A stretch of 64,000 nucleotides of DNA from an uncultured Photobacterium sp. (GTDB taxonomy: Bacteria; Pseudomonadota; Gammaproteobacteria; Enterobacterales; Vibrionaceae). A model generated the notes under the pieces. It made no database searches and had not been told where the DNA came from. It saw only the letters and a program-made list of their open reading frames with translations. Below, piece after piece: positions 61,349 to 64,000 of this stretch (position 1 is the stretch's first letter; each line of letters opens with the position of its first letter). The position numbers and the translations under genes are program-made. The stretch spans positions 1 to 64,000 of the forward strand of contig NZ_CAMRAN010000002.1 in NCBI RefSeq assembly GCF_947039875.1, given 5' to 3'.

Positions 61349-62380
61349 ATGACGATGTTAACAATTACACGTCCGGACGACTGGCATACACATTTACGTG
61401 ATGGCGATGTACTCGCTGATACGGTTCGCGATATTAGCCGTTATATGGGACGCGCGATCATCATGCCTAATCTTATCCCCCCTGTTACAGATACTGAATC
61501 TGCCTTAGCCTACCGTGACCGCATTCTTCAAGTAAATCCTCAAGCTAATTTCTCACCACTAATGGTTATTTATCTCACCGATAAAACATCAGCTGAAGAA
61601 ATTCAACGAGCTCATGCTTCTGGTCATATTTATGCGGCTAAACTTTACCCTGCTGGCGCAACGACGAATTCAGATTCAGGCGTTACGTCTATCGATCATA
61701 TTCGTCCAGCACTAGAGGCAATGCAACAAGTCGGTATGCCACTACTAATTCATGGTGAAGTCACCCATCATGATGTTGATATTTTTGATCGTGAAAAAGC
61801 GTTCTTAGACACAGTATTAGCGCCTATCGTTAATGAATTTACCGCACTAAAAATCGTACTTGAACATATCACAACGGCTGATGCGGTTGAGTTTGTAACC
61901 AATGCAGGTCCAAATGTTGGAGCGACCATTACTGCGCACCATTTAATGTTTAACCGTAATCATATGTTAGTCGGCGGTATTCGTCCGCACTTCTATTGCT
62001 TACCGATTTTAAAGCGTAATACTCATCAACAAGCGTTAGTTGCTGCAGCAACCAGCGGCAATGCGAAGTTCTTCTTAGGCACAGACAGCGCACCCCATGT
62101 CAAAGGACGCAAAGAAGCGGCTTGTGGTTGTGCAGGCTCTTACACCGCCCATGCTGCAATTGAATTATATGCTGAAGTATTTGAACAAGCAGGCGCACTG
62201 GATAAATTAGAAGCCTTTGCCAGTTTCAATGGTGCTGATTTTTATGGCCTACCCCGTAACACCGACACCATTACATTAACCAAAGAAGCATGGCAAGTTG
62301 CTGAAGAAATGCAATTTGGTCATGATACCGTGGTGCCAATTAAAGCCGGTGAAATGATGACTTGGAAAGTACTCGCTTAA
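61349..62380 (+). CDS. pyrC: PyrC, dihydroorotase
   Basis: PyrC cyclises carbamoyl-aspartate to dihydroorotate in pyrimidine synthesis. It is 343 residues from the ATG at 61349, which has GGGAGGG about 9 bases upstream; the frame is open back to 61274, but the extra residues do not match the family. Zinc ligands are in [11 protein letters not shown], the carboxylated Lys in [27 protein letters not shown] and GTDSAPH. Type II, as in E. coli. Confidence 0.95.
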   Translation: MTMLTITRPDDWHTHLRDGDVLADTVRDISRYMGRAIIMPNLIPPVTDTESALAYRDRILQVNPQANFSPLMVIYLTDKTSAEEIQRAHASGHIYAAKLYPAGATTNSDSGVTSIDHIRPALEAMQQVGMPLLIHGEVTHHDVDIFDREKAFLDTVLAPIVNEFTALKIVLEHITTADAVEFVTNAGPNVGATITAHHLMFNRNHMLVGGIRPHFYCLPILKRNTHQQALVAAATSGNAKFFLGTDSAPHVKGRKEAACGCAGSYTAHAAIELYAEVFEQAGALDKLEAFASFNGADFYGLPRNTDTITLTKEAWQVAEEMQFGHDTVVPIKAGEMMTWKVLA

Positions 62381-62403
62381 TTTAACCGCTTTTATGATGA
62401 CAA

Positions 62404-62432
62404 AAAAGGCTTCCTATTACAGGAAGCCTTTT
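62404..62432. terminator. Bidirectional terminator between pyrC and the RND gene
   Basis: AAAAGGCTTCCT-attac-AGGAAGCCTTTT, a perfect 12-bp stem with T/A runs on both sides, between two convergent genes. Confidence 0.88.
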
Positions 62433-62468
62433 AAGTTTACATCATTATTATTTTAAGTTGCCTTTATT

Positions 62469-64000
62469 TTACACTACCGGCTGTGGTGTCGTTTGATCTA
62501 CTGGTATTTTCAATTTATGAAATAAACGATATAACACGGGTACTACAATCAGTGTCAGCACTGTGGCAAAGCTCAACCCAAACATAATCGTCACCGCCAT
62601 CGGCTTAAAGAAAACATCAGGTAGTAAGGGTAACATACCTAAAACAGTGGTTATCGCCGCCATACACACAGGGCGCACACGACTGACCGCCGCATCAACC
62701 ACCGCAAGATATTTCTCTTTACCACTGGCGATCTCTATTTCAATTTGATCTAACAATACGATGCCGTTTTTCACCAACATGCCAGAAAGGCTCAAAAAGC
62801 CAAGTAATGCCATAAAACCAAAAGGCGTATTCAGAAGCAGTAATCCTACCGTTACCCCAATAATCGCCAGTGGCACTGTTGCCCATACAATGAGAGCTTC
62901 TTTAACTTTATTAAATAAGAATATTGTAATTAAAAACATGGCTAAATAACCCATTGGCATAGTTTGGAATAGTGACGCTTTCGCATCTGCAGATGATTCA
63001 TACTCACCGCCCCACTCCAAGCTATAACCTGCGGGTAAATCAATGGCTTCAATAGCAGGTAAAATACGCGCTTGAACCGACGCTGCGGTTTCATCACCTA
63101 AAGGATCAGGGTCTGCCATAATGGTTAACATACGTTTTCTGTTTTTACGCACCACTAATGGATCTTCCCAGCGCACATTAACATCCAATACTACTTGCTG
63201 TAGTGGAATATAACCTTGAATCGCAGGGCTCCAAATCTTCATGCCTTCAATGGTACTAATATCAACCCGTTCCTCTTCAGGTAGCCGTGCGACTATTGGC
63301 ATCAAGTTTGTCCCTTCACGGTACAACCCAATGTTAATTCCTGAAAATGCCATCTGTAGTAGCTCATCAACATCTTTTTTGGTAATACCGTAACGTCTTG
63401 CTTGGCTTTCATTAAATACAGGTTCAATGACTTTAGTGCGCTCTCGCCAGTCATGACGAATATTAAATGCGCCAGGATCGGCATTCATAACATCTACAAC
63501 TTGCGAGGCAATACCACGTAGAATTGTGGGATCAGAGCCCACAATTCGCGCTTCAATCTTAGATCCTGATGATGGACCTAGCATCACCTGTTTCAATTTA
63601 TACTCAACCTTTGGATAGTCTTTATTCATCGTTTGGCTAAATTTACGCATAACAGGAATTACATCATCAAAACTATCAACTCGAACGATTAATTCACCGT
63701 AAGAGGCATAGCTTTTTTCAGGGGCATAGGTCAACATGAAACGTTGTGAGCCTTTACCTGCACTAGAGCTAACATGCTGAACGCCTTGTTCTGTATTTAC
63801 CACTTTCTCTAATGACTTTAAGGTGTCATTCGTGGCGCGAATATCCGTTCCTTCAGGTAACCAGACATCAACCATAAACATTGGCGTTGTTGAAGCAGGA
63901 AAAAATGATTGTTTCAATAATGTAAAACCGTATAAGCTACCACCAAGCATCAGTACCAATGTCAGTACCGTTAACCATGCACGACGCATACAAAACTCTA
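62469..64000 (-). CDS. RND efflux permease, C-terminal half (partial)
   Basis: The frame is open to the window edge, so the gene starts outside; the internal Met at 63989 is not the true start. The visible 510 residues cover TM7 (LTVLTLVLMLGGSLYGF), the second periplasmic loop and TM8-TM12 (FLSLSGMLVKNGIVLLDQIE, RPVCMAAITTVLGMLPLL). This is the C-terminal half of an inner-membrane RND pump of the HAE1/AcrB-like group, which expels drugs or toxic compounds. The adaptor gene would lie beyond 64000. Confidence 0.93.
   Translation of the reverse strand, partial: EFCMRRAWLTVLTLVLMLGGSLYGFTLLKQSFFPASTTPMFMVDVWLPEGTDIRATNDTLKSLEKVVNTEQGVQHVSSSAGKGSQRFMLTYAPEKSYASYGELIVRVDSFDDVIPVMRKFSQTMNKDYPKVEYKLKQVMLGPSSGSKIEARIVGSDPTILRGIASQVVDVMNADPGAFNIRHDWRERTKVIEPVFNESQARRYGITKKDVDELLQMAFSGINIGLYREGTNLMPIVARLPEEERVDISTIEGMKIWSPAIQGYIPLQQVVLDVNVRWEDPLVVRKNRKRMLTIMADPDPLGDETAASVQARILPAIEAIDLPAGYSLEWGGEYESSADAKASLFQTMPMGYLAMFLITIFLFNKVKEALIVWATVPLAIIGVTVGLLLLNTPFGFMALLGFLSLSGMLVKNGIVLLDQIEIEIASGKEKYLAVVDAAVSRVRPVCMAAITTVLGMLPLLPDVFFKPMAVTIMFGLSFATVLTLIVVPVLYRLFHKLKIPVDQTTPQPVV

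Noticed and set aside
1-64000. tRNA or rRNA genes, CRISPR arrays, prophage or transposon genes
   Set aside because: No T-loop-like GGTTCGAATCC patterns, no regularly spaced repeats and no integrase, transposase or phage structural proteins were seen on either strand.

Overview
This 64 kb window looks like ordinary chromosome from a Vibrionaceae member, most probably Photobacterium. Three things point there. The mukFEB condensin operon limits the host to a few gammaproteobacterial orders. The neighbourhood lolCDE / PlzB-like PilZ protein / mfd and the DUF2982 protein are Vibrio-like. The DNA is AT-rich, and there is a torE-torC-torA operon of the kind used by marine bacteria respiring TMAO. 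I see no tRNA, rRNA, CRISPR array, prophage or insertion sequence. The species is inference.

Layout: 1-3.3 kb holds a partial gene, a LysR regulator, the glucose regulator mlc and the queuosine enzyme queE. 3.5-9.3 kb holds asnS, two tandem membrane diguanylate cyclases (the second broken by one stop codon) and aspC. 9.3-14.7 kb holds three poorly known small proteins and the hexose-phosphate sensing system uhpABC, without uhpT. 14.9-18.1 kb holds gloC, mepK and ldtD (thiol-ester hydrolysis and peptidoglycan cross-link remodelling). 18.5-21.9 kb holds a MarR regulator, a LysR regulator, a TauE/SafE exporter and a truncated haemoglobin. 22-25.9 kb is the TMAO respiration operon torECA. 26.1-33.4 kb is cmoM-mukF-mukE-mukB. 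33.6-41.6 kb holds elyC, an RRM protein, kdsB-ycaR-lpxK-msbA (lipid A and Kdo supply and export), comEC and a DUF2062 protein. 41.9-44.4 kb holds an HdeD-like protein, an unknown exported protein coupled to a DedA protein, and a small outer-membrane barrel. 45-52.4 kb holds lolCDE, the PilZ-like protein and mfd. 52.5-58.8 kb holds an acetyltransferase, yecH, an FKBP, ndh, ycfP, thiK, lpoB, ycfL and hinT. 59.2-64 kb holds a chemoreceptor, pyrC and the C-terminal half of an RND efflux permease.

The stretch from asnS to comEC is a broken-up version of the E. coli 20-21 min region (comEC-msbA-lpxK-ycaR-kdsB-elyC-cmoM-mukFEB-ldtD-mepK-gloC-aspC-asnS). Most gene orientations are kept. Accessory blocks (the cyclase pair, uhpABC, regulators with exporter and globin, torECA) sit between the conserved pieces. 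The 45-59 kb part resembles the E. coli lolCDE/mfd and hinT-ndh neighbourhood, but nagZ is missing between thiK and ycfP.

I did not find a clearly new multi-gene system. The best leads are the duplicated cyclase with a single nonsense codon and its unequal inhibitory sites, a compact structured element between mlc and queE, the orphan exported protein coupled to DedA, and an LpoB with almost no linker. Start codons were adjusted where a ribosome binding site or family alignment argued for it.
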